Positions 17,864-26,174 of a stretch of DNA of 64,000 nt are shown piece by piece. The stretch comes from VRUE01 sp963712595. GTDB taxonomy: Bacteria > Actinomycetota > Thermoleophilia > Solirubrobacterales > 70-9. Made by a program: the position numbers and the translations under genes. Every line of letters begins with the position of its first letter. Positions within the stretch are counted from its first letter, which is position 1. The stretch lies in NCBI GenBank assembly GCA_963712595.1, contig CAVQIM010000004.1, positions 1 through 64,000 of the forward strand. Direction: 5' to 3'. The notes under the pieces were generated by a model that was not told the DNA's origin, made no database searches, and saw only the letters and a program-made list of their open reading frames with translations.

Positions 17864-18469
17864 ATGGCCTTTTCGGTTCCCGACCTTCCCTACGCCTACG
17901 ATGCGCTTGAGCCCCACATCGACGAGGCGACGATGCGCGTGCATCACGACAAGCACCACCAGGCGTACGTCGACAAAGCAAACGGCGCGCTGGAGGGGAC
18001 CGAGTGGGCAGATCGCGAGGTCGAGGACGTGCTCCGCAATCTCGCCAGCCTCCCCGGGGACAAGCAGGGCCCCGTCCGCAACAACGCCGGCGGTCACTAC
18101 AACCACTCGCTCTTCTGGCAGATGCTGAGCCCCGACGGCGGCGGCGAGCCGGGTGGCGATCTGGGCTCGGCTATCGGCGAGACCTTCGGCTCCTTCGACT
18201 CCTTCAAGGAAGAGTTCAAGAACGCCGGCATCGCCCGCTTCGGCTCCGGCTGGGCCTGGCTGGTCAAGGACAACTCAGGCCTTGCGGTCGTCTCCACCCC
18301 GAACCAGGATTCGCCGATCTCCGACGGCAGCGTGCCGCTGCTCGGCTGCGACGTCTGGGAGCACGCCTACTACCTCAAGTACCAGAACAAGCGTCCCGAC
18401 TACATCGACGCTTTCTGGAACGTCGTCAACTGGGACTACGTCGCCCAGCGTCTCGCCGAGGCTGGCTGA
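17864..18469 (+). CDS. sodA: Superoxide dismutase, Mn-type
   Basis: 201 residues, ATG preceded by a strong AAAGGAG. Converts superoxide to oxygen and hydrogen peroxide in the cytoplasm. The four metal ligands are present: His27, His81 ('GGHYNHSLFW'), Asp163 and His167 ('DVWEHAYY'). The glycine in 'AGGHYNH' and glutamine in 'PNQDSP' fit the Mn subgroup better than Fe. GGGTAT at 17798 lies upstream; its -35 partner is weak, so control by the adjacent SigB-type factor is only a suggestion. Confidence 0.96.
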   Translation: MAFSVPDLPYAYDALEPHIDEATMRVHHDKHHQAYVDKANGALEGTEWADREVEDVLRNLASLPGDKQGPVRNNAGGHYNHSLFWQMLSPDGGGEPGGDLGSAIGETFGSFDSFKEEFKNAGIARFGSGWAWLVKDNSGLAVVSTPNQDSPISDGSVPLLGCDVWEHAYYLKYQNKRPDYIDAFWNVVNWDYVAQRLAEAG

Positions 18470-18472
18470 GCG

Positions 18473-20122
18473 CTAGGAAGCGACGGGTGCAGCAGCAGGT
18501 CGCGCGGCCTCGGGCAGGTCGCGCGGCTCGGCACCATCCTTGGGCGGGATCAAGCTCATTGCGTGCTCGGCCTTGGCGGTGATCGTCAGGCTGGGATTGA
18601 CGCCGGGATTGGCGGGGATCGAAGCCCCGTCGCAGACCAACAGGTTCTCGTAGCCGAAGACGCGGTTGCCGGCGTCAACCACGCCGCTGTCCGGGTCGGC
18701 CCCGACGACCGCGCCGCCGAGGATGTGGGCGGTCGAGGGGATGTTGCGGATCGACTCGGTGAGCGCGCTCTGGGCGACGCCGCCGGTGCGCTTCTCGAAC
18801 CAGCGGGCCGCTTTCTCCGCTGCGGGGATGTAGGTCGGGTTGGGGCGCCCCGGGTCCTGTTCGGTCTGCAGGCGCACGCCGCCGCCGAACAGCTTGCGCT
18901 TGGGGCGGAAGTGCATCGCTGCGTCGACCGTCTGCATCACCAGCAGGATCACCGTGCGCTGCGACCAGCGGTGCGGGATCATCATCCGCGCCGTGCGCAG
19001 GGGGTGGCGCAGGATCGCCGCCAGCCACTTGATCGGCCGGGACAGCTTCGACCCTGGCCCGGTCATCGCGGTGAAGGTGGCGGACATCGCGTCGCCACCC
19101 TGGCCGTAGGTGACGACCTCGATGTGGGTGTCGGGGTCGGGGTAGATGCTGGAGGTGATCGCGACCGAGCGGCTGAAGTCGCGCTCGTCGTCGGGGGCAG
19201 TTACCGACTGGATCGACTCCGAGTTGGTGCGGACCAGGTCCCCGAGCCGATCGGAGATGTTGGGCAGGGCGCCGCTGTGGCGGCAGTTGGCGAGCAGGTT
19301 GTTCGTGCCGAGGGCCCCAGCGGCGACGATCACACCGCGGGCGGTCAGCGTGCGCCGCTTCTTGCGCAGCAGCGAGCCGGAGCGCTCGCTGCTGACCGCA
19401 TAGCCGTCGGAGCCGTCGGCGGCGCCCAGCGGCCGGATCTCGGTCACCTGGCGCTCAGGCTGGATCTCGACGCCGAGCTTCTCGGCGAACCAGAGGTAGT
19501 TCTTCATCAGCGTGTTCTTCGCCCCGTGGCGGCAGCCGACCATGCAGCTGCCGCAGCGCATGCAGCCGGTGCGGCTCGGCCCCTCGCCGTCGAAGAACGG
19601 GTCGGGAACCTCGACGCCGGGCTTGTCGAAGAAGACGCCGACGCGGGTGTTGGTGAAGGTCTCGCCGACACCGATCTCCTCGCCGTATTCCTGCAGCAGC
19701 TTGTCTGCCGGGCCGATCCCCTCGTACTCGACCACCCCGAGCATGCGCTCGGCGGTGTCGTAATGCGGCGACAGCTCCCGCTCCCAGTCTCCGAGGCCCT
19801 CCCACTGCGGGTCGCTGAAGAAGGCCGGGCGGGCCCGGTAGAGAGTGTTGGCGTAGCCGAGGCTGCCGCCGCCGACCCCGCTGCCGGAGACGATGAAGAC
19901 GTCCTTGAAGAAGGACATCCGCATCACCCCGCGGAACCCCAGCCGCGGCATCCAGAAGTAGCGCCGGGGATGCCTCAGGTTCGACTCGGCGAAGTCCTCG
20001 TCGCGAAAGCGGCTGCCACACTCGAGCACCGCCACCGAGTAGCCCTTTTCGGCAAGGCGCAGCGCCGAGACGGACCCGCCGAAGCCGGATCCCACCACCA
20101 ACCAGTCGTAGTCGTGAGTCAC
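18473..20122 (-). CDS. GMC-family FAD oxidoreductase with four-cysteine motif
   Basis: 549 residues. The N-terminal Rossmann motif GSGFGG (11-16) and 'GSGVGGGSLGYANTLY' bind FAD; the C-terminal 'DGASIPANPGVNPSLTITAKAEHA' is the GMC signature. It resembles bacterial cholesterol-oxidase-like (ChoD) proteins, but the substrate is open. Cys187, 190, 193 and 197 form CX2CX2CX3C ('CMRCGSCMVGC'), a ferredoxin-like pattern. A rubredoxin gene lies 21 bp upstream on the same strand, so electrons may leave through Fe-S proteins rather than, or as well as, oxygen. Confidence 0.92.
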   Translation of the reverse strand: MTHDYDWLVVGSGFGGSVSALRLAEKGYSVAVLECGSRFRDEDFAESNLRHPRRYFWMPRLGFRGVMRMSFFKDVFIVSGSGVGGGSLGYANTLYRARPAFFSDPQWEGLGDWERELSPHYDTAERMLGVVEYEGIGPADKLLQEYGEEIGVGETFTNTRVGVFFDKPGVEVPDPFFDGEGPSRTGCMRCGSCMVGCRHGAKNTLMKNYLWFAEKLGVEIQPERQVTEIRPLGAADGSDGYAVSSERSGSLLRKKRRTLTARGVIVAAGALGTNNLLANCRHSGALPNISDRLGDLVRTNSESIQSVTAPDDERDFSRSVAITSSIYPDPDTHIEVVTYGQGGDAMSATFTAMTGPGSKLSRPIKWLAAILRHPLRTARMMIPHRWSQRTVILLVMQTVDAAMHFRPKRKLFGGGVRLQTEQDPGRPNPTYIPAAEKAARWFEKRTGGVAQSALTESIRNIPSTAHILGGAVVGADPDSGVVDAGNRVFGYENLLVCDGASIPANPGVNPSLTITAKAEHAMSLIPPKDGAEPRDLPEAARPAAAPVAS

Positions 20123-20143
20123 GGCGGCCCTTGTCTCTTGCTG

Positions 20144-20335
20144 CTAGGCCTCGCCAGGCTCTAGTGGCCTGAAGTCCGAGGTGCGGGCGCCGCAGACCGG
20201 GCAGAACCAGTCCTTGGGAATGTCCTCGAAGGCCGTGCCCGGGGGGATGCCACCGTCGGGGTCGCCGATCGCGGGGTCGTAGATGAACCCGCAGCTCTCG
20301 CAAATCCAGAGCTTCGCTTCGGTCGCGGTGGTCAT
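20144..20335 (-). CDS. Rubredoxin
   Basis: 63 residues with the two knuckles 'ICESCGFIYDP' and 'FCPVCGARTSDF' whose four Cys bind one iron, plus 'GIPPGTAFEDIPKDW' between them, as in all rubredoxins. It carries single electrons in the cytoplasm. It is the first gene of a two-gene unit with the GMC oxidoreductase, its probable redox partner; no alkane hydroxylase, the other usual partner, is nearby. Confidence 0.96.
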   Translation of the reverse strand: MTTATEAKLWICESCGFIYDPAIGDPDGGIPPGTAFEDIPKDWFCPVCGARTSDFRPLEPGEA

Positions 20336-20354
20336 GCTGAAAGCTTAGAGCGAC

Positions 20355-20930
20355 TCAGTCTTTGCTGAAGCTGACCGAGACCGGCTCGCGATCGGAGGGA
20401 TCTTCGATCTCGAAGAACTCGCGTTTGGCGAAGCCGCCCTGGTTGGCGATGATCGAGCCGGGGAACTGTTCGATGTCGGTGTTGTAGGCCTGCACGTTGG
20501 AGTTGTAGATCCGCCGCGAGGCCTGGATCTCGTCCTCGAGCTCGGAGAGGTTGCGGCTGAGCTGCTGGAAGTTCTCGGTGGCGCGCAGGGTCGGGTAGTT
20601 CTCGGCGACGGCCTTCACGTCGGCCAGCGCCTGGGTCAGCTTCTGCTCCGCCTTGGCGGTGTCCTCGACGCTCTGCGCTGCCATCGCCTCGGCCCGCGCC
20701 TGGGTCGTCTTCTCGAAGGTAGAGCTCTCGTGCTCGGCGTAGCCCTTGACCGTCTCGACCAGGTTGGGCACCAGGTCGTGACGCCGCTTCAGCTGCACGT
20801 CGATCCCGCTCCACGACTCATCTACCCGGTTGCGCGCGGCGATGATCGAGTTGCGCTTGGCGATGTAGTAGAGGACCGCGATCACGATGATCGCGACCAC
20901 CACGATGATGGCGATAGTCATTGCGGCCAT
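20355..20930 (-). CDS. lemA: LemA family protein
   Basis: 191 residues from ATG 20930; an upstream ATG at 20957 would add nine residues. One N-terminal membrane helix (residues ~5-22) is followed by the conserved LemA helical region: 'NRVDESWSGIDVQLKRRHDLVPNLVETVKGYA', in pieces 'DVQLKRRHDLVPNLV' and 'YNSNVQAYNTDIEQFPG', ending 'FEIEDPSDREPVSVSF'. The biochemical role of LemA proteins is not settled. It is divergent from the uncharacterised gene starting at 20969. Confidence 0.95.
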   Translation of the reverse strand: MAAMTIAIIVVVAIIVIAVLYYIAKRNSIIAARNRVDESWSGIDVQLKRRHDLVPNLVETVKGYAEHESSTFEKTTQARAEAMAAQSVEDTAKAEQKLTQALADVKAVAENYPTLRATENFQQLSRNLSELEDEIQASRRIYNSNVQAYNTDIEQFPGSIIANQGGFAKREFFEIEDPSDREPVSVSFSKD

Positions 20931-20968
20931 GCTACTTGGCTCGCCGGCCAACTGCATAGGATCGACCG

Positions 20969-21661
20969 ATGGGCGCCAAGCAAGAAGCGCAGGATTGGGC
21001 GGAGACCGTTCGCAAGCACGGCGAACGGCACGAGCTGAAGTACGAACCGGTCGGCGGCATCAATCCCAAGGACGGGCCGGTGGCGCTCTGCGTTGGCGGG
21101 ACGAACCGGCTCACCGGGCAGCTGGCCGAGGGCTTCTGGGGGTCCTGTTGCGACGCCGACGAGAAGGAAGTCGGCGGTATCTTCGGCAAGGCGGTGCTGC
21201 CCACCGCGCTGCTCGCCAAGGCCCACATGCCCGACCTGGCGAAAGTGGTGCCCGCCTTCAACGTCGAGTCGATCGAGGGCCACGAGGCGGTCACGCAGCG
21301 CTTCACGCGCAAGGTCGAGTTCGAGTCGATCGATTTCAACAAGCGCTTTCTCGCCACGGTGCCGCGCGAGTACGACCCGGTCGCGTTGCGCGAGCTGTTC
21401 AGCCCCGGCTTCCTCTCCTGGACGACGACGATGACCGGCGAGGTCGACTTCGGCATCAACGACCGCCAGCTCTGGTTCCTCTGGCACCTGCGCGAGCGCA
21501 GCGAGGAGGAGCTGAAAGCCGCCCTGAAGAACGCCGGCCAGCTCTTCCGACGCCTGCAGGCAGAGATGGAGGAGAGCGGCATTCACACCTATCCGCCTGG
21601 CCCCTGGCACGCGGGCTTGGAGCCGTTCCCCGAGCCCGGCGCCAGTCAGAAGCAGTTCTGA
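20969..21661 (+). CDS. Uncharacterised protein divergent from lemA
   Basis: 230 residues, not recognised. No signal peptide or membrane helix; it is charged and probably cytoplasmic. A Cys pair ('GSCCDAD') and the segments 'FNKRFLATVPREYDPVALRELFSPGFLSW' (split: 'NKRFLATVPREYDP' and 'LRELFSPGFLSW') and 'FGINDRQLWFLWHL' look like conserved cores. TAGGAT at 20957-20962 ends six bases before the ATG, so the mRNA may be leaderless. Its closeness to lemA (38 bp between starts) hints at shared control. Confidence 0.85.
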   Translation: MGAKQEAQDWAETVRKHGERHELKYEPVGGINPKDGPVALCVGGTNRLTGQLAEGFWGSCCDADEKEVGGIFGKAVLPTALLAKAHMPDLAKVVPAFNVESIEGHEAVTQRFTRKVEFESIDFNKRFLATVPREYDPVALRELFSPGFLSWTTTMTGEVDFGINDRQLWFLWHLRERSEEELKAALKNAGQLFRRLQAEMEESGIHTYPPGPWHAGLEPFPEPGASQKQF

Positions 21662-21668
21662 ACGCGCG

Positions 21669-22310
21669 TCAGGCCGGGTAGTCCGGGTCGCCCGGAAGCA
21701 CGACCCGGTGATCCTCCGGCGTGCCGATCACCTTGGGCAGGATCGGCTCGACCTCGCGATCGCGATGGGCGGCGATGGCCTCGTCGGAGCTGCGGAAGGG
21801 GAGCAGCAATTCAAGCTGCTTGACAGTGGGAAAGGCGAGGGAGAGCTCACCCGCCGTGTGCGCCTCGAGGGCTCCCGCCGGCTCGAACCAGGCGGCGTCG
21901 GTGGTCTCGACCCCGTCGGGACGCGGCGGCGTGTGGGCCGGGGCCAGCGCCAGGAAGAACCAGGCGTCGAAGCGCCGCGAGATCACCTCAGGCGTGATCC
22001 AGCGGGAGAAGAGGACCAGCTCCTCGTCCTCCCCCAGTGCGATTCCCGCCTCCTCCTCCAGCTCCCGCCGGGCGCAGGCCTTGTAGCGCGCTTCTTCTTC
22101 GCCGTCGCCCTCATCGACGCCGCCGCCGGGGAAGACCCACACCCCGGGCATGAATTTCGCCTCTTCGGTTCGCTTCAGCAGAAGCACCTCGAGGGCGCGG
22201 TCGGAGTGCTTGCCGCCCCTTCGCAGCAGTACCACCGAGGCGGCGGGTCTCGGCTCGGACGGGCTTCCCAGGTTGGGCGCCTCGGCCGGCCCGCGCTGTC
22301 GCTCCCCCAT
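21669..22310 (-). CDS. Nudix hydrolase
   Basis: 213 residues from ATG 22310, which has GGTGGG upstream. The Nudix box is present ('GGGVDEGDGEEEA' followed by 'ARRELEEEAGI'), binding the metal and diphosphate of a nucleoside-diphosphate-X substrate. 'GVWVFPGGGVD' and the long insert with 'FSRWITPEVISRRFDAWFFLA' are typical of the NUDT19-like group, which includes CoA-ester diphosphatases; substrate not certain. It is tail-to-tail with the gene at 20969. Confidence 0.93.
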   Translation of the reverse strand: MGERQRGPAEAPNLGSPSEPRPAASVVLLRRGGKHSDRALEVLLLKRTEEAKFMPGVWVFPGGGVDEGDGEEEARYKACARRELEEEAGIALGEDEELVLFSRWITPEVISRRFDAWFFLALAPAHTPPRPDGVETTDAAWFEPAGALEAHTAGELSLAFPTVKQLELLLPFRSSDEAIAAHRDREVEPILPKVIGTPEDHRVVLPGDPDYPA

Positions 22311-22338
22311 TCGCCCACCATATCGGGGCGTGTCTGGG

Positions 22339-23454
22339 CTAGGCGAGGGCGCGATCGCGAGCCCGGCGCAGCCACGCACGATGTGCGAGAGCCGCCAGAA
22401 GAACGGCAAGGGCGAGCGGGACCAGGGCCGCCAAGCCGATCACGGTGACCCCGAGGGCGACGCTGAGGATACGGGCGGCGTCGCCGAGCGCATCGTCGAT
22501 TCCCCAGCTGCCCCCGGAGGCCCCCGAGGTCGCGCCGGTCTCGATCCGCACCGAGACCCGGGAGAAGTCCGTGCGCCTGTGCAGCCTCGCCAGGTGCGTG
22601 CTCAGCCGTGCGGCATGCCGCCGCTCGGCGCGCAGCTCGGCTTCGATCGCGCTCGCCTCGGATTCCGTTTCCGCTGCTGCCAGCTGCGCGAGAAGCCCGT
22701 CGATCTTCGCCCGCGAGTCCCGCAGCCGTTCGCCCGTGGCTACCGTGGGAGCGGTGATGTCGGCGGTCGCCTCGTGGCGCGTGCGGACCTCGTCGATTGC
22801 CGAGAACGCCGCGAGTGCGTCGCCGAGCCGCGGGCTCGGGATCAGCAGGTCGAAATCGGCGCCGCCATTTCGCCCCTGCGTCGTCGTCGAGTGCAGGACG
22901 ATGCCGTTGGCGTCGTGGACGGCGCGGAAGACCTTGGCGGAATCCTCGGCGACGTCGCCCGGCTCGGCGAGCAGGCCGATCTCGGCAGAGCGTTCGACGT
23001 CGCGGTGCGCGGCGTCGGCGCCGGCCGGTACCAACGCCGTGCCGCTGGCAGGAGCGGAGAAATCGAGCAAGGCTTCCCCCTCCCCGGCGCTCGATCGCAC
23101 CGGTCCACCTGAGACCTGCGGTGGCTTTGCCGAGAACTCGGTCGATCGCGGCTGTGTCGCCGTGTGTTGAGGCCTGATCGCGACCTGCCCGGGATCCGAA
23201 TCCGTGCTGGCGACGATTGCCGTGGCAATCGCAACCGCGGCAAGCGCCGTGGCTCCACCCGCGAAGAGCAGGCGCTGCGGCGACGGCCGCCTCAGGCGCG
23301 CAAGGCCGGGGAGGGGAGAGCGGCCGGTACGCGGTGGCCGCGGGAAGCCGGCCGCCACCCGCTCATCGAGCTTCGCTGCGAAGTCAGGACGGGGGGCCGG
23401 GCGGACGACCGCCAGCGCCGCGGCGAGGTCCTCGTACTCCCTAGAGCGTTCCAT
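22339..23454 (-). CDS. DUF4349 membrane protein, probable anti-sigma partner
   Basis: 371 residues. The cytosolic N-terminus (~1-60) ends at a membrane helix (~61-82, 'LLFAGGATALAAVAIATAI'); the exported part carries a DUF4349 domain with a coiled-coil stretch ('LLAQLAAAETESEASAIEAE'), followed by a C-terminal helix ('VTVIGLAALVPLALAVLLAA') and a basic end. It overlaps the ECF sigma gene by 14 bp. That position is typical for anti-sigma factors, though no zinc-binding HxxxCxxC motif is visible. Confidence 0.88.
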   Translation of the reverse strand: MERSREYEDLAAALAVVRPAPRPDFAAKLDERVAAGFPRPPRTGRSPLPGLARLRRPSPQRLLFAGGATALAAVAIATAIVASTDSDPGQVAIRPQHTATQPRSTEFSAKPPQVSGGPVRSSAGEGEALLDFSAPASGTALVPAGADAAHRDVERSAEIGLLAEPGDVAEDSAKVFRAVHDANGIVLHSTTTQGRNGGADFDLLIPSPRLGDALAAFSAIDEVRTRHEATADITAPTVATGERLRDSRAKIDGLLAQLAAAETESEASAIEAELRAERRHAARLSTHLARLHRRTDFSRVSVRIETGATSGASGGSWGIDDALGDAARILSVALGVTVIGLAALVPLALAVLLAALAHRAWLRRARDRALA

Positions 23455-24010
23455 CGCAGGCCTCCCTCAGCTTGTTGACGACTCGGTGCAGCTTGGTGCC
23501 GGCGTTCGACTCGCTGATCCGGACCACGCGGGCGATCTCGGCGTTGGAGAGACCGGCGAAGAACTTGAGCGCGACCAGCTCCCGCTCGCGCGCATCGAGC
23601 TGCTCCAGGGCCGCCGAGAGGACGAGGCGGAGCTCGCTGCGCTCCGCTTCCTCGGCGCCTGGCGCGCTGGCGACGTCGACCGGGTCGCCGGCCAGCTCCG
23701 CCTGGCGACCGCGGCGACGCAGCTCGTCGAGCGCGGCGTTGCGGGCTATCCCGAAGAGCCAAGCGCGGGCGCTTCCCCGTTTCGCGTCGAACCGGGAGCG
23801 CTTCCGGTAGGCGCGCTCGAAAGCGGTCGCCGTCACTTCCTCGGCCGCCGCTCGATCTCGCAGCAGTCCCGCCGCGTAGGCGTAGACGTCATCGCGGCTG
23901 GAGCGGTAGAGCCGATCGAATGCCGCATCGGCATCCCGGGGGATGTCGGCGGCGGGTGCGACGAGTGCCTCACTCACGCCCTTACTACGAACGGAGGGCG
24001 GATCCATCAC
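23441..24010 (-). CDS. ECF-type RNA polymerase sigma factor
   Basis: 189 residues; ATG 24010 is used, with 24007 and GTG 23977 as alternatives. Region 2: 'AFDRLYRSSRDDVYAYAAGLLRD' in two halves ('AFDRLYRSSRDDVYAYA', 'AAEEVTATAFERAYRK') and 'ARAWLFGIARNAALDELRRR'. Region 4: 'LDARERELVALKFFAGLSNA' then 'EIARVVRISESNAGTKLHRV'. It directs transcription of a small regulon, presumably under the DUF4349 protein encoded by the overlapping downstream gene. Confidence 0.93.
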   Translation of the reverse strand: MMDPPSVRSKGVSEALVAPAADIPRDADAAFDRLYRSSRDDVYAYAAGLLRDRAAAEEVTATAFERAYRKRSRFDAKRGSARAWLFGIARNAALDELRRRGRQAELAGDPVDVASAPGAEEAERSELRLVLSAALEQLDARERELVALKFFAGLSNAEIARVVRISESNAGTKLHRVVNKLREACDGTL

Positions 24011-24056
24011 AGCGGGAGATCTTGACGACCGGACCCCGGGTTCGACAAGCCGCTCT

Positions 24057-25388
24057 CTATGCAGCCTGCGGCAGGCCTCTCGGTTCGGCGCTGGTTAGCC
24101 GGGAGGTTGCGCGGGAAGCGGCCTCGATCGACTCGGCGGTGATCTCGACCAGCTGCCGCAGCTCCTCTGCGGAGATCGAGAGCGGGGGCATGAGGACGAC
24201 GACGTCGCTGAGCGGGCGGACGATCGCGCCGCGCTCGCGGGCCTCGAGGGTGACGCGGTGGCCCATGCGCAGAGCCGGGTCGTGCTCGCCGAGGTCGATG
24301 CCGACCATGAGGCCGCGGCTGCGCACCTCGGCCACCTCCGGCATCGTGGCCACCTCGGCCAGAAGCTCATCCAGCAGGGCGATCTTCGGCTGCAGGCGCT
24401 CCAGGGTCCGCTCCTCCTCGAAGGCATCGAGATTGGCGAGGGCGGCGGCGCAGGCGAGCGGGTTGCCGGTGTAGGTGTGGCCGTGGAAGAAGGTCCGGTA
24501 CTCCTGCGGGGCGCCGAGGAAGCCCTCGTAGATGCGCTCGGTCGCCAGCGTCGCCGCCAGCGGCAGGTAGCCGCCGGTCAGGCCCTTGGCGAGGCAGAGC
24601 AGATCCGGCGCAACCGCCTCCTGCTCGCAAGCGAACATCGTGCCGGTGCGGCCGAAGCCGGTCGCCACCTCGTCGCAGATCAGCAGCACGCCGAAGGCGT
24701 CGCAGAGCTCCCGTACCGCGCGCAGGTAGCCGGGCGGGTGCAGGAGCATCCCGGCGGCGCCCTGGACGAGCGGCTCGACGATCACCGCGGCGATCTCCTC
24801 TTCGTGCACGGCGAGCATCCGCTCGAGGTCGGCGGCGTCGCCCGGCTCGGCGGCGTGCGTCTCGAACAGCAGCGGCCGGTAGGTGGAGTGGAAGAGCTCG
24901 ATGCCGCCGACCGAGACCGAGCCGATCGTGTCGCCGTGGTAGGAGTCGCGCAGGTGGACGAAGGAGGTGCGCCGCGCGTGCTGCCCACCGCGCTGCTGCT
25001 GATACTGGAAGGCCATCTTCAGCGCGATCTCGGTCGCGGTTGAGCCCGACTCCGAGTAGAAGACGCGCGAGAGCCCGGCGGGGGCGAGATCGACGAGGCG
25101 GGCGGCGAGGTCCGCCCCGGCGGGATGCGAGAGGCCGAGCATGGTCGAGTGGGCGACCTTGCCGAGCTGGTCGCTGACCGCGGCGTCGATGCCGGCGTGG
25201 CGATGGCCGTGCACGTTGCACCAGAGCGAGGAGACGCCGTCGATGTAGCGGCGCCCGTCGCTCGCGACCAGGTATGAGCCCTCGCCACGCTCGATCAGCA
25301 GCGGCTCTTCCTCGCACCAGGCCTGCTGCTGCGTGAAGGGATGCCAGACGTGATCCCGATCGAGCTGCACATGGTCGGACCCCGTCAC
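24057..25388 (-). CDS. bioA: Adenosylmethionine-8-amino-7-oxononanoate aminotransferase
   Basis: 443 residues from GTG 25388; an in-frame TTG at 25463 would read back through a large inverted repeat and is rejected. PLP-dependent step of biotin synthesis: KAPA plus SAM to DAPA. Seen: 'HVWHPFTQQQ' at the N-terminus, 'SGSTATEIALKMAFQ', 'VIVEPLVQGAAGM', 'ICDEVATGFGRTG' and the PLP lysine in 'LAKGLTGGYLPL'. The other biotin genes (bioB-F-D) lie 3 kb away on the same strand, separated by the MarR/MFS/YaaA unit. Confidence 0.96.
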   Translation of the reverse strand: MTGSDHVQLDRDHVWHPFTQQQAWCEEEPLLIERGEGSYLVASDGRRYIDGVSSLWCNVHGHRHAGIDAAVSDQLGKVAHSTMLGLSHPAGADLAARLVDLAPAGLSRVFYSESGSTATEIALKMAFQYQQQRGGQHARRTSFVHLRDSYHGDTIGSVSVGGIELFHSTYRPLLFETHAAEPGDAADLERMLAVHEEEIAAVIVEPLVQGAAGMLLHPPGYLRAVRELCDAFGVLLICDEVATGFGRTGTMFACEQEAVAPDLLCLAKGLTGGYLPLAATLATERIYEGFLGAPQEYRTFFHGHTYTGNPLACAAALANLDAFEEERTLERLQPKIALLDELLAEVATMPEVAEVRSRGLMVGIDLGEHDPALRMGHRVTLEARERGAIVRPLSDVVVLMPPLSISAEELRQLVEITAESIEAASRATSRLTSAEPRGLPQAA

Positions 25389-25425
25389 CGCAACGACACT
25401 AGCCCCGCCTCCGGCCGGAACAAAT

Positions 25426-25480
25426 CCCGCTGAGTTCGTGTTTTGTCTCGCTATGCGAGACAAAACACGAACTCAGCGGG
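25426..25480. repeat. Perfect 26-bp inverted repeat with 3-base loop between bioA and marR
   Basis: Bases 25426-25451 and 25455-25480 are exact reverse complements around 'tat'. It lies in the leader of bioA and upstream of the divergent MarR gene. The arms contain GTTCGTGT / ACACGAAC, the same octamer found in the dyad at 25492-25517. As RNA it would form a very stable hairpin in the bioA leader; as DNA it may bind the MarR protein. Confidence 0.7.
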
Positions 25481-25491
25481 TGGGGGCGAGG

Positions 25492-25517
25492 GTTCGTGTG
25501 ATCTTGATCACACGAAC
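25492..25517. promoter_or_regulatory. Candidate MarR operator (12-bp arms, 2-base centre)
   Basis: GTTCGTGTGATC, TT, GATCACACGAAC is a perfect dyad 48 bp upstream of the MarR start, with the half-site GTTCGTGT shared with the longer inverted repeat beside it. A third, imperfect dyad (AACT...AGTT, 25518-25541) follows. MarR proteins usually bind dyads of this size and repress their own operon. Confidence 0.6.
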
Positions 25518-25564
25518 AACTTTTCCGCTAGAGAAATAGTTGCTCTTATGCAAATATTCTCCTC

Positions 25565-26101
25565 ATGCAAGCGAGTGACATTGGCGCGATCGTCGAGCAG
25601 GTGAGTACGCCTGAGGTCAGCGACGAGGCGCAGGAGACGGCGGCACGGATCAGCGCCCTGCTGCGCCACCTCTTCCTCTACGACCGCGGCAACCTGCTGC
25701 GGGTGATCGAGGAGAGCGGTCTCTCGATCACCCAGTCCAAGGCCCTGCTCGAGCTCGGGGGCCTGGGGGAGGCGACCGAGGCGCGCCAGGTGAGCGACCT
25801 GGCGGAGGCGCTCGGCGTCTCCGTCCCCTCGATGAGCCGGGCCGTCGACGGCCTGGTCAAGAAGCGGCTTGCGACCCGGGTCGAGGACCCCGACGACCGG
25901 CGCGTCCGTCGCATCGCCATCACCGATCGCGGCAAGAAGCTGGTCGACACCCTCGTCGTCGTGCGCCAGGCGGGCATGGAGACGTTTGCCGCCAGCCTGA
26001 CCGCCGCCCAGCGGCGCAAGCTCGACGCCGCCGTCGACTCGCTGATGGACCGAGCCGACATCGCCGAAGCCTATGAGCACCTGAAGGAGGTAGGGCCGTG
26101 A
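25565..26101 (+). CDS. MarR-family transcriptional regulator
   Basis: 178 residues. Winged helix with 'LSITQSKALLELGGLG', recognition helix 'VSDLAEALGVSVPSMSRAVDGLVKKRL' (split: 'SDLAEALGVSVPSMSRAVD') and wing 'DPDDRRVRRIAITDRGK'. The last helices form the dimer domain. It precedes an EmrB/QacA-type exporter by 73 bp on the same strand and probably represses it in the absence of a toxic ligand. A -10-like AAATAT ends seven bases before the ATG, suggesting a very short or absent leader. Confidence 0.93.
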   Translation: MQASDIGAIVEQVSTPEVSDEAQETAARISALLRHLFLYDRGNLLRVIEESGLSITQSKALLELGGLGEATEARQVSDLAEALGVSVPSMSRAVDGLVKKRLATRVEDPDDRRVRRIAITDRGKKLVDTLVVVRQAGMETFAASLTAAQRRKLDAAVDSLMDRADIAEAYEHLKEVGP

Positions 26102-26174
26102 ACGCACTGATCGTCACGGTGGCAGCCGGTCATTCGAATCCGTGGCGATTCGTGCGTGAACACGGGGTTGTTCT

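Noticed and set aside
20144..20335. Rubredoxin as part of an alkane hydroxylase system
   Set aside because: No AlkB-type or rubredoxin-reductase gene is nearby; the adjacent GMC oxidoreductase is the better partner.
25389..25463. Longer bioA starting at 25463
   Set aside because: It would be translated from inside a perfect 26-bp inverted repeat and add residues with no family match; GTG 25388 sits at the usual N-terminus.
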